Below, in pieces: positions 63,701 through 64,000 of a stretch of 64,000 nt of DNA; the stretch's first letter is position 1; each line of letters opens with the position of its first letter. A program made the translations under genes and the position numbers. This DNA is from Agarophyton chilense (taxonomy: Eukaryota > Rhodophyta > Florideophyceae > Gracilariales > Gracilariaceae). The notes under the pieces were generated by a model. That model was not told the DNA's origin. It saw only the letters and a program-made list of their open reading frames with translations, and ran no database searches. The DNA lies in assembly GCA_030374765.1 (NCBI GenBank), contig JARGXX010000068.1:3224001-3288000 (forward strand). The letters are read 5' to 3'.

Positions 63701-64000
63701 CTAAGAACAGCGTGAAGTTACGAAAGGATTCAAAGAAACTTAATTCGTTTCCGGCACGGGCCCCTTTAGAGTTTGTCGCCATCGACATATTGGGTCCTCT
63801 TCTACATACCGCCCGTGGTAATCGGGTTTTTCTGGTCATTACGGACCGCTTTTCGAAATTAGTTCGTACCGTACCTCTTAAGAGGATCACTGGCACTGCG
63901 GTTGCATAAGTTTTCGTAACCCATTGGGTGTTCGTTTATGGCCCACCGATACAACTCTTCTCGGATAACGGCTTACAAATCGCCGCCAAGTTCTTTCAGA
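60763..64000 (+). pseudogene. pol: Pol pseudogene of element C, cut by the window end
   Basis: Protease (LDTGAGPNF), RT (active site HLDD instead of YLDD), RNase H (IDTDASSQQIG) and the integrase zinc and core regions (FVAIDILG, SDNGLQ) can be followed. Lesions are frameshifts near 61050, 61820, the G run 62216-62223 and about 63130. Stops are TAG at 61602-61604, TGA at 62679-62681 and 63200-63202, and TAA at 63907-63909, which replaces a conserved Gln codon. Integrase is present up to the end of the window. Confidence 0.85.

Larger units (their letters stand above)
57749..64000 (+). mobile_element. Element C: decayed Ty3/gypsy LTR retrotransposon, continues past the window
   Basis: Starts 101 bp after the right target duplication of element B. 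LTR, primer-binding site, gag and pol up to the integrase core are present. It is AT-richer than A and B, with many stops and frameshifts. The 3' half is outside the window, so target duplication, chromodomain and antisense ORF cannot be checked. Confidence 0.85.

Overview
This is a eukaryotic nuclear window with two parts: an intron-poor gene island (about 1-31 kb) and a retrotransposon cluster (about 31-64 kb). The genes encode mitochondrial, ER and signalling proteins of clear eukaryotic type. Nearly all are single open frames; only one short (81 bp) GT-AG intron is evident. Intron-poor genes, a coiled-coil/WD40 protein of the Mdv1/Mda1 kind, a WNK kinase and bulky Ty3/gypsy elements fit a red alga. 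That lineage call is inference and not proven by the sequence.

Gene island, left to right: a probably organellar DEAD-box RNA helicase (-); a secreted Cu/Zn-SOD-like protein that seems to lack metal ligands (-, two exons); a QCR8-like cytochrome bc1 subunit (+); mitochondrial ribosomal protein bL12m (-); a doubtful small ORF (+); a coiled-coil WD40 protein (+); a 1751-residue WNK kinase with a PF2-like domain and ankyrin repeats (-); the KDEL receptor ERD2 (+); a type II membrane GT8-like glycosyltransferase (-); a SEL1L/HRD3-type Sel1-repeat protein (-); the dolichol-pathway glucosyltransferase ALG8 (+); a PP2C phosphatase (-); and a PH-domain kinase whose catalytic HRD reads HRN (+). ERD2, the glycosyltransferase, SEL1L/HRD3 and ALG8 lie within about 8.6 kb and all concern the secretory pathway.

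Retrotransposon cluster: head-to-tail TIR units (31181 to about 32200) come first. Element A (32688-42797, minus strand, 5-bp TSD CTGTT, LTRs with about five differences in 863 bp) follows, then a solo LTR of the same family (44111-44973). Element B (45608-57642, plus strand, TSD CAATT, LTRs about 2.4% different by hand count) and a decayed element C (57749 to beyond the window end) complete it. All three are Ty3/gypsy elements sharing the same primer-binding site core and LTR end motifs. B has gag, protease, RT, RNase H, integrase with a GPY/F module, a long disordered linker and a chromodomain. A has the same layout but its integrase is cleanly absent while the pol frame stays open.

The most interesting signal is a long antisense ORF downstream of pol in A (about 590 codons, intact). 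B carries its homologue over the full length in one unbroken frame, interrupted only by four in-frame stops. This antisense protein has no family I recognise. Together with the integrase-less but recently inserted element A, it suggests a group of chromodomain LTR elements with an extra antisense gene and a possible trans-mobilised partner.
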